From: an uncultured Pelagibacteraceae bacterium
GTDB taxonomy: Bacteria > Pseudomonadota > Alphaproteobacteria > Pelagibacterales > Pelagibacteraceae
Direction of reading: 5' to 3'
Length of the DNA: 64,000 nt
Assembly (NCBI GenBank): GCA_902605865.1
Contig: CACLEJ010000001.1
Span: 108,903-172,902, forward strand
Position 1 is the stretch's first letter; the number at the start of each line of letters is the position of its first letter. A program made the translations under genes and the position numbers. Shown here in pieces: positions 43,307-51,207 of this stretch. The notes under the pieces were generated by a model. It ran no database searches. It was not told where the DNA came from and worked only from the letters and a program-made list of their open reading frames with translations.

Positions 43307-44874
43307 TGTTCAAAAGATTAATTACATTATTTAAACTCGGTAGAAAACTCGCTAAATCTGATGTTTTAAGTATTTTATCAAAATTTAATAAACCACCTTT
43401 ACTAATAAGTTTAATATTTAAATTACTTTCCCTTTCATTTACTAAAAAAGATGAGTCATTTGATAATTTAAGTGAAGGCGAAAAATTATCTAATTCATTA
43501 GCGTCTATGGGTACAACTTTTATTAAACTTGGTCAGTTTTTAGCAACAAGGCCTGATATAATAGGAGATAAATTGTCTAGGGAACTAGAAAATTTACAAG
43601 ATAAACTTCCACCTTTTTCACAATCCAAAGCTAAAGAAATGATTAAAAAAGATTTAGGCGATGAACTATATAATTCAATAATTAATATAAGTGAGCCAGT
43701 TGCGGCTGCTTCAATTGCCCAAGTACATAAAGCTCAAATTAATGATAATGGAGTTATTAAAAATGTTGCAATAAAAATATTAAGACCAGATATAAAAAAA
43801 ATTTTTAACGAAGAAGTGGATGCTTTGATGCTTTTTGCCTATATCATTGAGTCATTTATCAAAAAAACTAAACGATTAAAGCTAGTTGAGGTGGTATTTT
43901 TATTGAAAGAAATTACCAGTCTTGAGATGGATTTAAGATTTGAAGCTGCCGCAGCTAACGAATATGCAGAAAATACCAAAAATGATGCAGGTTTTGAAGT
44001 TCCCAAGATCTATTGGGATTATACAAGTGAAAACATAATGACACTTGATTGGATTGACGGTGTATCAATTAGAGAGACAGAAGAGCTTGAGAAAAGATCA
44101 ATTAATACAAAAAAAATTGCCACTGATATAATTCAACATTTCTTAAGGCATGCAGTAAGGGATGGTTTTTTTCATGCAGATATGCATCAAGGAAATATTT
44201 TTGTAAACGAAAGTGGTCAGATTGTTCCTATAGACTTTGGAATTATGGGAAGACTAGATAATGTCAGTAAAAGATTTTTAGCTGAAATTTTATTTGGTTT
44301 TATACAAAGAGACTATAAAAAAGTTGCAGAGGTGCATCTTGCAGCAGGACTAGTCCCGAATAATGTACCTGTCAATGATCTTGCTCAAGCATTAAGATCA
44401 ATTGGTGAGCCAATTTTTGGACACTCTATAAAAAATATTTCAGGTGGTAAGCTACTAAAACAACTTTTTGACGTTACCGAAAAATTTAATATGCAAACCC
44501 AACCTCAGTTACTTATGTTACAAAAAACAATGGTAGTAGTTGAGGGAGTTGCAAGAAGATTAAACCCTGAAACAAACATTTGGGAAACATCTAAACCTGT
44601 TCTAGAAAAATGGCTAAAAGAAACTAAAGATCCTATAAATTCAATTAATGAAACATTAAAAGACTCTGTGGAAGTATTAAAACGTCTTCCAAATTTACCT
44701 GAAGTAATGGATAAAGCAAACCAAGCCCTCAATTACCTTGCAAGTGGTCAAATACCCCAAAATTCAAACTCATATAATGAATTAAACACTAAAAAAGAAG
44801 AAATGAAGTCATTTAGAAACCAGTCTATTATTGGCTTATTATCTCTTGTAATTTTAACCCTATTGGTATTTTAA
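43306..44874 (+). CDS. ubiB: Ubiquinone biosynthesis protein UbiB (ABC1/ADCK kinase-like)
   Basis: A 522-residue atypical protein-kinase-like ATPase needed for ubiquinone synthesis. KLGQFLATRPDIIG is the KxGQ motif region, followed by AAASIAQVHKAQI (the A-rich loop), VAIKILRPDI with the lysine, FFHADMHQGNIFV, and PIDFGIMGRL with the DFG. Two closing hydrophobic stretches (SIIGLLSLVILTLLVF at the C-terminus) anchor it in the membrane. The ATG at 43306 shares its A with the ubiE TAA; an upstream in-frame start would lie inside ubiE. Confidence 0.95.
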   Translation: MFKRLITLFKLGRKLAKSDVLSILSKFNKPPLLISLIFKLLSLSFTKKDESFDNLSEGEKLSNSLASMGTTFIKLGQFLATRPDIIGDKLSRELENLQDKLPPFSQSKAKEMIKKDLGDELYNSIINISEPVAAASIAQVHKAQINDNGVIKNVAIKILRPDIKKIFNEEVDALMLFAYIIESFIKKTKRLKLVEVVFLLKEITSLEMDLRFEAAAANEYAENTKNDAGFEVPKIYWDYTSENIMTLDWIDGVSIRETEELEKRSINTKKIATDIIQHFLRHAVRDGFFHADMHQGNIFVNESGQIVPIDFGIMGRLDNVSKRFLAEILFGFIQRDYKKVAEVHLAAGLVPNNVPVNDLAQALRSIGEPIFGHSIKNISGGKLLKQLFDVTEKFNMQTQPQLLMLQKTMVVVEGVARRLNPETNIWETSKPVLEKWLKETKDPINSINETLKDSVEVLKRLPNLPEVMDKANQALNYLASGQIPQNSNSYNELNTKKEEMKSFRNQSIIGLLSLVILTLLVF

Positions 44875-44882
44875 TTCTCCTC

Positions 44883-46073
44883 ATGAAAAATAAAAAAATA
44901 CTTCTAATCATATGTGGTGGAATATCTGCTTACAAAAGCTTAGAAGTGATAAGAGGTTTAAAAAAAAGAGATGTAAGTATTAAATCAATACTTACAAAGA
45001 GTGGTAAAAACTTTGTAACACCTCTGTCTATTTCATCTCTTTCGCAGGAAAAAGTATATGAAGACATATTCAGTGCAGAAAATGAAGCTGAAATGGATCA
45101 TATTTCACTTTCTAGATGGGCAGATTTAATTTTAATTGTGCCTGCAACAGCAAATACAATCTCAAAATTAAGTTATGGTTTAACCGACGACCTAGCTAGC
45201 ACTGTCGTTTTAGCATCTGATAAACAGGTGTTTTTGGTCCCAGCTATGAATGTAAGAATGTGGGAACACAAATCAACTAAAGATAATTTATCAAAATTAG
45301 AAAGTTACGGTTATAAGATAATTGGCCCTGAAATTGGGGATATGGCTTGTGGAGAGTATGGAAAAGGCAAAATGTCAGAACCATCATATATATTAGAGAC
45401 AATAGAAAATTATTTTAAGAATATTGAAAAAAATAAAAAATATAAGGCATTAGTTACAGCTGGACCTACTAAAGAGTTTATAGATCCAGTAAGATTTATA
45501 ACTAATAGATCAAGTGGAAAACAAGGTTATGAAATTGCTAAATCATTAAGAGATAATGGTTTTGAAACAACACTTATTTCTGGAGAAACAAATTTAGACC
45601 CAGTTGAGGGAGTTAAATTTATTTCAGTTAAAACTGCAGAAGAAATGTTTAGGGAAACTCTCAGAAATCTACCAACTGATGTTGCTATTTTTAATGCAGC
45701 AGTAGCAGATTTTAAAGTTAAAGAGATCAATAGTGAAAAAATTAAAAAAAGTGAAAATTTGGATCTTAAGTTAGAAAAAAATATTGACATTTTATCAAAC
45801 ATATCAAATCATAATTCACTTAGACCAAAGATTACAATTGGATTTGCAGCAGAATCACAAAATCTTGAAATAAATTCAAAGAGAAAATTAGACCAAAAAA
45901 ATTGTGATTGGATTATTGCAAATGATATTTCTGATAAAACAATAGGTTTTGACTCTGATGATAATGAAGTTTCTATATTTTATAAAAATAAAGAAAGTGA
46001 AAAGTTATTAAAGAAAAACAAATCTTTAATTGCATCTGAGATAGTGGATAGAGTTATCTCTGAGCTTAATTAA
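44883..46073 (+). CDS. coaBC: Phosphopantothenoylcysteine decarboxylase / phosphopantothenate--cysteine ligase
   Basis: A 396-residue bifunctional coenzyme A enzyme. The CoaC flavoprotein half shows ICGGISAYKSLEVIRGL and PAMNVRMWEH with the active-site Asn, and DMACGEYGKGKM carries the Cys. The CoaB half begins at KALVTAGPTKEFIDPVRFITNRSSGKQGYEIAKSL and has FNAAVADFKVKE and the K-rich KIKKS active region. It makes 4'-phosphopantetheine from phosphopantothenate in two steps. Length and domain order are normal. It sits in the ubiE-ubiB-coaBC-dut run typical of the group. Confidence 0.95.
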   Translation: MKNKKILLIICGGISAYKSLEVIRGLKKRDVSIKSILTKSGKNFVTPLSISSLSQEKVYEDIFSAENEAEMDHISLSRWADLILIVPATANTISKLSYGLTDDLASTVVLASDKQVFLVPAMNVRMWEHKSTKDNLSKLESYGYKIIGPEIGDMACGEYGKGKMSEPSYILETIENYFKNIEKNKKYKALVTAGPTKEFIDPVRFITNRSSGKQGYEIAKSLRDNGFETTLISGETNLDPVEGVKFISVKTAEEMFRETLRNLPTDVAIFNAAVADFKVKEINSEKIKKSENLDLKLEKNIDILSNISNHNSLRPKITIGFAAESQNLEINSKRKLDQKNCDWIIANDISDKTIGFDSDDNEVSIFYKNKESEKLLKKNKSLIASEIVDRVISELN

Positions 46074-46076
46074 TCA

Positions 46077-46514
46077 ATGGTAAAGGTTTTATTTAAGAGA
46101 CTTAACCAAAAAGCAAAACTTCCAAGTTATAAAACTAGTGGATCTTCGGGTATGGATCTGATGGCATGTGTAGATGAACCTATAACAATCAAACCAAATG
46201 AGTCGATGTTGATACCCACAGGTATTGCAATTGCAACTCCTGGAGATACAGAGGTTCAAATTAGACCAAGATCTGGCCTTGCCGCAAAATCAAGTATTAC
46301 TGTGTTAAATACACCAGGCACAATTGATAGTGATTATAGAGGAGAGCTAAAAATTATTTTATTTAACCATGGTAAAGATGAATTTACTGTCAATGATGAA
46401 GATAGAGTCGCTCAAATGGTTTTAATGCCTATTTTAAAAGTAGAAATTGAAGAAACAAATGAATTGCCAGAGACAATCAGAGGGTCTGGAGGATTTGGAT
46501 CTACTGGTAAATAG
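46077..46514 (+). CDS. dut: dUTP diphosphatase
   Basis: A 145-residue trimeric dUTPase that hydrolyses dUTP to dUMP, keeping uracil out of DNA. All five motifs are visible: SGSSGMDLMAC (I), IRPRSGLAAK (II), LNTPGTIDSDYRGELKIILFNHG (III), DRVAQMVLMPI (IV) and RGSGGFGSTGK at the C-terminus (V). The start codon lies three bases after the coaBC stop, and the ThiF-like gene starts three bases after its own stop. It should be co-transcribed with both. Confidence 0.96.
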   Translation: MVKVLFKRLNQKAKLPSYKTSGSSGMDLMACVDEPITIKPNESMLIPTGIAIATPGDTEVQIRPRSGLAAKSSITVLNTPGTIDSDYRGELKIILFNHGKDEFTVNDEDRVAQMVLMPILKVEIEETNELPETIRGSGGFGSTGK

Positions 46515-46517
46515 TAA

Positions 46518-47267
46518 ATGTTTAGTAACAAAGACCTCGAGCGATATTCAAGACAGATTATTTTAAAAAAAGTGGGAGTTTTAGGTCAAAAGAAAATCCA
46601 AAATGCTAAAGTTCTAGTGATTGGGTGTGGTGGCTTAGGGACACCTGTTATAGATTTACTTTGTCGGGCAGGTATTGGTAAAATTGGTATGATGGACCAT
46701 GATAAAGTGAGTATATCAAATTTACATCGACAAGTTATGTTCACTTCTGATGATGTTGGAAAATATAAAGTTAATATCTTAAAAAAAAAAATTAATAAAA
46801 TTAATAAAAAGGTAAAAGTAAAAACATATAGAGTTAAAGCAGAAGATAAAAATTTAGGAAAAATTCTTAAACAGTATGATGTTATTGTTGATGGTACAGA
46901 TAATTTTAAAGCAAAATTTCTTTTAAATAAATTTTCGCTAAAATATAAAAAAAAACTTATTGTTGGAGCTATAAGTAAATTTGAAGGACATATTTTTACA
47001 TTTGATTTTAGTTTAAAGAAAAGTCCCTGTTTGAAATGTTTCTACCAAGGAGAACCAGCAGAAGGAGTTTTGGATTGTGAAACAGATGGTATATTGGGAT
47101 CAACAGCAGTTATTACAGGTAGCCTTCAAGCTAATGAGGTTTTGAAGACAATTTTAAATGTTGGTAAAAATTTAAATTCTCGTATTTTAATAATAGATTT
47201 ATTAAATCTTAAATTTAGGAAAGTATTATTTAGAAAAAGAAAAGGATGTATATGCGAAAATATTTAA
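46518..47267 (+). CDS. ThiF/MoeB/HesA-family adenylyltransferase
   Basis: A 249-residue E1-like enzyme that adenylates the C-terminus of a small ubiquitin-like sulphur carrier. It has RYSRQIILKKVGVLGQKK, the nucleotide motif VIGCGGLGTPVIDLLCRAGIGKI, D(H)DKVSISNLHRQ, DGTDNFKAKFLLN and a zinc-type CXXC (CLKC). The second pair is CIC near the C-terminus instead of the usual CXXC. It could serve thiamine, molybdopterin or cysteine sulphur transfer. No carrier protein lies adjacent, so the pathway is not assigned. Its 3' end overlaps the SH3 gene. Confidence 0.85.
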   Translation: MFSNKDLERYSRQIILKKVGVLGQKKIQNAKVLVIGCGGLGTPVIDLLCRAGIGKIGMMDHDKVSISNLHRQVMFTSDDVGKYKVNILKKKINKINKKVKVKTYRVKAEDKNLGKILKQYDVIVDGTDNFKAKFLLNKFSLKYKKKLIVGAISKFEGHIFTFDFSLKKSPCLKCFYQGEPAEGVLDCETDGILGSTAVITGSLQANEVLKTILNVGKNLNSRILIIDLLNLKFRKVLFRKRKGCICENI

Positions 47268-47701
47268 TACTTTCATTTCTTTTTCTTTTACCATTTTCAT
47301 CAATTGCTCAAGAAAATAATTATTTTCTTATGTTAAAAAATAAAAAGGTAAATGTTAGATATGGTCCAAGCTTTGAATATCCAATTAAATATGTATATAG
47401 AAAGATTGAATTACCTCTGAAAATAATTGATAAAAAAGAAAATTTCAGAAGAGTTATTGATCATAAAAAAAATAGTGGTTGGATCCATATTTCACAGTTG
47501 AGGAATTCACGTTCTATAATCACCAAATCTAAAAAAATTCTTTTTAGAAAACCTACAAAATATTCAAAACCATTAGCAAAGTTAGGAGAAGGTCGTCTTT
47601 TAAAGGTTATTAAATGCGAAGAAAAATGGTGTAATATTAAGACAGGTGATTACTCAGGTTGGATTGTGAAAGACGACAAAATTTGGGGTATTGTTAATTA
47701 A
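47246..47701 (+). CDS. Exported SH3-domain protein
   Basis: A 151-residue secreted protein with a Sec signal peptide (RKYLILSFLFLLPFSSIAQ, cleaved near residue 21). Two bacterial SH3-like repeats follow: VNVRYGPSFEYPIKYVYRKIELPLKII to GWIHISQL (about 35-85) and ILFRKPTKYSKPLAKL to DYSGWIVKDDKIWGI (about 100-148). Such domains bind peptidoglycan or other envelope partners, and members in proteobacteria are often called SH3-like DUF1058 proteins. The ATG at 47246 and a second at 47252 (MRKYL) are both possible. It is convergent with the DUF3501 gene. Confidence 0.82.
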   Translation: MYMRKYLILSFLFLLPFSSIAQENNYFLMLKNKKVNVRYGPSFEYPIKYVYRKIELPLKIIDKKENFRRVIDHKKNSGWIHISQLRNSRSIITKSKKILFRKPTKYSKPLAKLGEGRLLKVIKCEEKWCNIKTGDYSGWIVKDDKIWGIVN

Positions 47702-48299
47702 AATCTGCAGAAAGAGCTTTAATGTTATTTTCTGAAAATTTAGTTGTGTGTGAATACTCCTTATGATCAATACCTACTTCAATTAAATTGCTTTGGTCTT
47801 TGAACTTATTTACTTGATCATCAGAAAATTTAAAATGTATAAACTGAACTGAAGATGCTTTTCCATCATCTGAGGTTCTATCAACATCCATTTCTGGAAC
47901 TGCATAAATTTTATCATCTCCAACTTTAATAAATATATTGTTTTCCACTCCACCCAACTTTCCAAGAAATTCTGCTCTAATAATAGGATTGTCTATCTCA
48001 AACATTAAAGTGGCAACTAATTCTTTTCCATTAGGTATTAAAGGATTGTATGCAGCAAGCTCATCTGTAACTTGTTCATCTCCACCCTTTTCAATGTAAA
48101 GCATTTCTTGAACTTGGGCTATCATTGTTTCATAACATTCAAAATAAAATGTTGCATAAGGCCCTAAAAGAATTCTTCTATTCTTTTTAAACTCAACTAA
48201 TTCTTTTCTCATTTGTCTCCTTACCTTTGTGTATGCATCTAAAGGAAGAAGATCTTCTTTTGTAATAATTTTTTGTTCTTTTGACATTCTATAATCCAT
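47694..48299 (-). CDS. DUF3501-family protein
   Basis: A 201-residue cytoplasmic protein with the N-terminal KEDLLPLDAYTKVRRQMRKELVEFKKNRRILLGPYATFYFE that marks the DUF3501 family. A helical middle follows, then a C-terminal beta-rich part ending in VQFIHFKFSDDQVNKF. The function is unknown. In many proteobacteria it follows a rubrerythrin and a heterodisulphide-reductase-like protein, exactly as here, which suggests a shared oxidative-stress or peroxide role. The upstream gene overlaps its first codons; the internal ATG (MSKEQ, 48287) is an alternative start. Confidence 0.8.
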   Translation of the reverse strand: MDYRMSKEQKIITKEDLLPLDAYTKVRRQMRKELVEFKKNRRILLGPYATFYFECYETMIAQVQEMLYIEKGGDEQVTDELAAYNPLIPNGKELVATLMFEIDNPIIRAEFLGKLGGVENNIFIKVGDDKIYAVPEMDVDRTSDDGKASSVQFIHFKFSDDQVNKFKDQSNLIEVGIDHKEYSHTTKFSENNIKALSADFN

Positions 48300-49614
48300 A
48301 ACTTTTTGAGACTATCTCAATTGGATGCACAGCTTCATCGCTTACGATGTTTGTATCATCAGCTAACTGCTTAATATGTTTACCAGCCAATGGACAGTCA
48401 GACGCCATATATTTATTATTTTTTCTTTTAACAGTGCTTGCGGTAGTTTTGCCCACCTTGTTTGCTATATCATGAGTTTCTTTCATAATACCGAAGGTTC
48501 CACCATGGCCAGCACATCTTTCAACAACATCTAATTTAATATTTGGAATTAATTTAAGCATATCTCTTGCTTTATTACCCATATTTTGTGCTCTAGCATG
48601 ACAAGCATTATGAACTGTTACTCCTCCATCAATTTCTTTCAAACCATCGACTAAACCCTCTTTATTTGCAATATCCATAACATACTCATCAATATCGAGA
48701 GTATTTTGAGAAAGTTTTTTAATTATCCCATCATTTGGCATCAATAAAGGCCATTCAAACTTTAACATTAAACCACAACTTGCTGTTAAGGTTACTACTT
48801 TATAACCCTTTTCTACATATTTAATTAGTTCTCTAGAAACTAACTCTGCTTGCTTTGTCACTTGATCTAGATCTGCTTGTTCCAGATAAGGCATGCCACA
48901 ACAACCTGCATAAGAGTGTTCTACCTCTATATTATTATGATGAAGTACTTTCAAAGCTGCTTCTCCCGTTTTTTTTTTATTAAAGTTAACAAAACAAGTG
49001 GAATAAATTACAACTTTTCTTTCTTTATATTTTGGTAATATATTTTTTTTAAATTTTTGAAAATAATTTGCAAAAGTTTCTTTATTATATTTTGGTAAAA
49101 TAACTCTTTTATCTATTCCAGTAAAAAATTCTAAAACTTTTCTAGCAAATTTATTTTTGACATTGGTAATCCAATTTATGAAAAAGCTAAAAAATATTCC
49201 TATTTTTGAATTTCTATCAATTTGAGTTAATTGATTTGCGATTTTTGAAATATCACCATTCTTTCTTTGAGCCGTTCTATATCTCAACATCAAATGTGGA
49301 AAATCTAAATCAAATTCATGTGGTGGTACATAAGGACATTTAGTCATAAAACACATGTCACACAAAGTGCAGGCATCTACAACAGGTTTAAACTTATCAC
49401 TTGAAAGATCTGATACTTCACCTCCTTCAGTTTCGTCGATATAGTCAAATAATTTTGGAAAACTATCACACAAATTAAAACATCTTCTACATCCATGACA
49501 TATATCAAATACTCTTCTCATTTCCTGATCAATTTTCTCAGGATTAATAAAATCTGGATCCCTAAATTTTAATGGGTGTCTTATAGGTGCTTGTGTGCCG
49601 CCTTCTTTACTCAT
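48289..49614 (-). CDS. GlpC/HdrD-like Fe-S oxidoreductase (CCG-domain protein)
   Basis: A 441-residue cytoplasmic electron-transfer protein. The N-terminal half has two ferredoxin-type 4Fe-4S sites (CHGCRRCFNLC about 39-49 and CTLCDMCFMTKCPYVPPHEF about 82-101). The C-terminal half has two cysteine-rich CCG-like motifs (SYAGCCGMPYLEQADL and ERCAGHGGTFGI) as in GlpC and heterodisulphide reductase subunits. The second motif has a single Cys (CAGHGG) instead of CCG. It sits between rubrerythrin and DUF3501, so it may pass electrons to the rubrerythrin di-iron site; this is inference. A stem-loop (49636-49664) lies between it and the rubrerythrin gene. Confidence 0.85.
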   Translation of the reverse strand: MSKEGGTQAPIRHPLKFRDPDFINPEKIDQEMRRVFDICHGCRRCFNLCDSFPKLFDYIDETEGGEVSDLSSDKFKPVVDACTLCDMCFMTKCPYVPPHEFDLDFPHLMLRYRTAQRKNGDISKIANQLTQIDRNSKIGIFFSFFINWITNVKNKFARKVLEFFTGIDKRVILPKYNKETFANYFQKFKKNILPKYKERKVVIYSTCFVNFNKKKTGEAALKVLHHNNIEVEHSYAGCCGMPYLEQADLDQVTKQAELVSRELIKYVEKGYKVVTLTASCGLMLKFEWPLLMPNDGIIKKLSQNTLDIDEYVMDIANKEGLVDGLKEIDGGVTVHNACHARAQNMGNKARDMLKLIPNIKLDVVERCAGHGGTFGIMKETHDIANKVGKTTASTVKRKNNKYMASDCPLAGKHIKQLADDTNIVSDEAVHPIEIVSKSYGL

Positions 49615-49635
49615 AGATTTTTTATAAATGTGGTT

Positions 49636-49664
49636 TTTGTGGACGAGAGGGGGTCGTCCACAAA
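49636..49664 (-). promoter_or_regulatory. Perfect 11-bp stem-loop between rubrerythrin and the CCG-domain gene
   Basis: On the transcript strand TTTGTGGACGA and TCGTCCACAAA pair perfectly around the 7-base loop CCCCCTC. After it comes AACCACATTTATAAAAAATCT and then the ATG. There is no U-run on this strand, so processing, 3'-end protection or attenuation is more likely than simple termination. Confidence 0.65.
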
Positions 49665-49670
49665 TTTTGT

Positions 49671-50087
49671 TTAAGCTATGCTTTCTAAAGTCTTTTGAAA
49701 TTTACCAGCGTGTGATTTTTCAGCTTTTGCTAAAGTCTCAAACCAGTCAGCTATTTCATCAAAACCTTCGTCTCTAGCCGTTTTAGCCATTCCAGGGTAC
49801 ATATCTGTGTACTCATGCGTTTCACCTTGAATTGCAGATTCTAGATTTGCTTTAGTTTCACCAATTGGCTTACCAGTTGCTGGGTCACCAACTTCTTCTA
49901 AATATTCTAAGTGACCATGAGCATGTCCAGTTTCACCTTCTGCAGTTGATCTAAATACCGCCGCTACATCGTTAAAGCCTTCAACATCGGCTTTTTGAGC
50001 AAAATAAAGATATCTTCTGTTTGCTTGACTTTCACCAGAAAATGCTTCTTTTAAATTTTCCTCTGTTTTACTACCTTTTAATGACAT
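49671..50087 (-). CDS. rbr: Rubrerythrin (di-iron domain only)
   Basis: A 138-residue ferritin-like peroxide-reducing protein. It has the Glu/ExxH di-iron ligands in [54 protein letters not shown] and [11 protein letters not shown]. It lacks the C-terminal rubredoxin domain of classical rubrerythrins, so an external electron donor is required. It uses a good ribosome site (AGGAG). Its promoter has a perfect TTGACA -35 flanked by Irr-box-like sites, suggesting iron control. It is first in rbr - CCG protein - DUF3501. Confidence 0.92.
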   Translation of the reverse strand: MSLKGSKTEENLKEAFSGESQANRRYLYFAQKADVEGFNDVAAVFRSTAEGETGHAHGHLEYLEEVGDPATGKPIGETKANLESAIQGETHEYTDMYPGMAKTARDEGFDEIADWFETLAKAEKSHAGKFQKTLESIA

Positions 50088-50101
50088 ATTTACTCCTACT
50101 A

Positions 50102-50118
50102 TTAATAATGATTCTAAA
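50102..50118 (-). promoter_or_regulatory. Irr-box-like site 1 upstream of rubrerythrin
   Basis: On the minus strand TTTAGAATCATTATTAA has a perfect TTTAGAA half-site followed by a weak second half. It lies just downstream of the predicted -10 and 15 bp before the rbr ATG, a position suited to repression. Confidence 0.5.
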
Positions 50119-50122
50119 GAGG

Positions 50123-50152
50123 CTTATATATAGGGGAATTATAATATGTCAA
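50123..50152 (-). promoter_or_regulatory. Predicted rubrerythrin promoter
   Basis: On the minus strand, a perfect -35 TTGACA (50152-50147) is followed by TATATA at 16 bp (50130-50125) or TATAAG at 18 bp (50128-50123). Irr-box-like sites lie on both sides of this core. Confidence 0.65.
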
Positions 50153-50155
50153 CAG

Positions 50156-50172
50156 TTTAGAATAAATATAAT
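50156..50172 (+). promoter_or_regulatory. Irr-box-like site 3 upstream of the rubrerythrin -35
   Basis: On the plus strand TTTAGAATAAATATAAT, 4 bp upstream of the rbr -35. It matches the irr-fabA site at 14 or more of 17 bases and the rbr-proximal site over TTTAGAAT. Confidence 0.45.
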
Positions 50173-50201
50173 ATATTATTTAAACTATTGATATTATTGA
50201 A

Positions 50202-50630
50202 TTATTTTTGAGATTGATTATCACTCACAATTTTAGCGATAACTTCTACCGATCTTATTTTTTTTCCGGGGATAGTTCTTTTTATATTTACTTCATCAAC
50301 ATCATCTTGATGAATATCAATCAATTTATTTTCGTCTTCATCAAAGAAATGGTGATGATGAGTTACATTTGTATCGTAATAACTTTGTGAAGCATTTAGT
50401 GGTATCTCTTTTAAATAACCCTTCTTCATAAATGCGTGAACAGTATTGTAAACAGTTGCTAAAGAAACCTTAATATTTGCCTGATTTTCAATGATTTTAA
50501 CCAGTTCTTTGATAGTAAAGTGAAAGGTTTTTTCAGCATCAAACAACACTTCACAAATTTTAATTCTTTGTTTTGTTGGTCTTAGACCTGATTTTCTTAA
50601 TTTATCTATATATTGCACTGGGTAAATCAT
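50202..50630 (-). CDS. irr: Fur-family iron/haem response regulator (Irr-like)
   Basis: A 142-residue Fur-superfamily repressor. The winged-helix domain reads [21 protein letters not shown], then [22 protein letters not shown] with the recognition helix. The metal/haem region has [24 protein letters not shown], which fits Irr proteins (their conserved SYFDTN..HHHFF) better than classical Fur. Irr controls iron, haem and oxidative genes in alphaproteobacteria by binding iron-control-element boxes. Its neighbourhood with divergent fabA-fabB-fabI is also shared with other alphaproteobacteria. Irr-box-like site 2 overlaps its own leader, suggesting autoregulation. Confidence 0.88.
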   Translation of the reverse strand: MIYPVQYIDKLRKSGLRPTKQRIKICEVLFDAEKTFHFTIKELVKIIENQANIKVSLATVYNTVHAFMKKGYLKEIPLNASQSYYDTNVTHHHHFFDEDENKLIDIHQDDVDEVNIKRTIPGKKIRSVEVIAKIVSDNQSQK

Positions 50631-50635
50631 TACTA

Positions 50636-50652
50636 ATTATAATTATTCTAAA
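50636..50652 (-). promoter_or_regulatory. Irr-box-like site 2 between irr and fabA
   Basis: On the minus strand TTTAGAATAATTATAAT, five bases before the irr ATG and overlapping the place of a -35 for fabA, whose perfect -10 TATAAT lies at 50665-50670. It could regulate both directions. Confidence 0.5.
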
Positions 50653-50703
50653 GAATATCTATATTATAATGTTTGTAAATCAAGTAATAAGATTAAAAAA
50701 ATT

Positions 50704-51207
50704 ATGAAAAAAAGTTCCTTTAGTTATGATGAATTAATAAGCTGCGCAAATGGGGAACTTTTTGGCGCTGGAAATGCAAAATTACCTTCTCCACCAATGC
50801 TAATGTTTGATAGAATTACTGAAATTAGTGAAAAAAATGGAGCTTTTGGCAAAGGATTAATGAAGGCTGAACTTGATATTAATAAAGATTTGTGGTTTTT
50901 TGATTGTCACTTTAAGGAAGATCCAGTAATGCCGGGTTGTCTAGGCTTAGATGCAATGTGGCAACTAGTTGGGTTTTACTTGGGGTGGCTTGGAAATCCT
51001 GGGAGTGGAAGAGCTTTGGGAGTAAGCACAGTAAAGTTTACAGGAGAGGTTTTAAAAAATGTCAAAATGGCAACATATATTATTGATATGAAAAGAATAT
51101 TGATTAAAGGAGAAACAACAGTCGGGCTAGCAAATGGTATTCTTCTTGCTGATGGTAAGAAAATATATTCAGCAGATAGTTTAAAAGTAGGGCTATTTAA
51201 AAAATGA
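50704..51207 (+). CDS. fabA: 3-hydroxydecanoyl-ACP dehydratase/isomerase FabA
   Basis: A 167-residue hotdog-fold enzyme that dehydrates 3-hydroxyacyl-ACP and isomerises trans-2- to cis-3-decenoyl-ACP, the entry to unsaturated fatty acids. The active-site His69 ([13 protein letters not shown]) and Asp83 ([10 protein letters not shown]) match the E. coli His70/Asp84 pair. [16 protein letters not shown] is also typical. It opens a fabA-fabB-fabI operon divergent from irr, and its stop overlaps fabB by ATGA. The upstream gap carries an Irr-box-like site, so iron control is possible. Confidence 0.96.
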   Translation: MKKSSFSYDELISCANGELFGAGNAKLPSPPMLMFDRITEISEKNGAFGKGLMKAELDINKDLWFFDCHFKEDPVMPGCLGLDAMWQLVGFYLGWLGNPGSGRALGVSTVKFTGEVLKNVKMATYIIDMKRILIKGETTVGLANGILLADGKKIYSADSLKVGLFKK

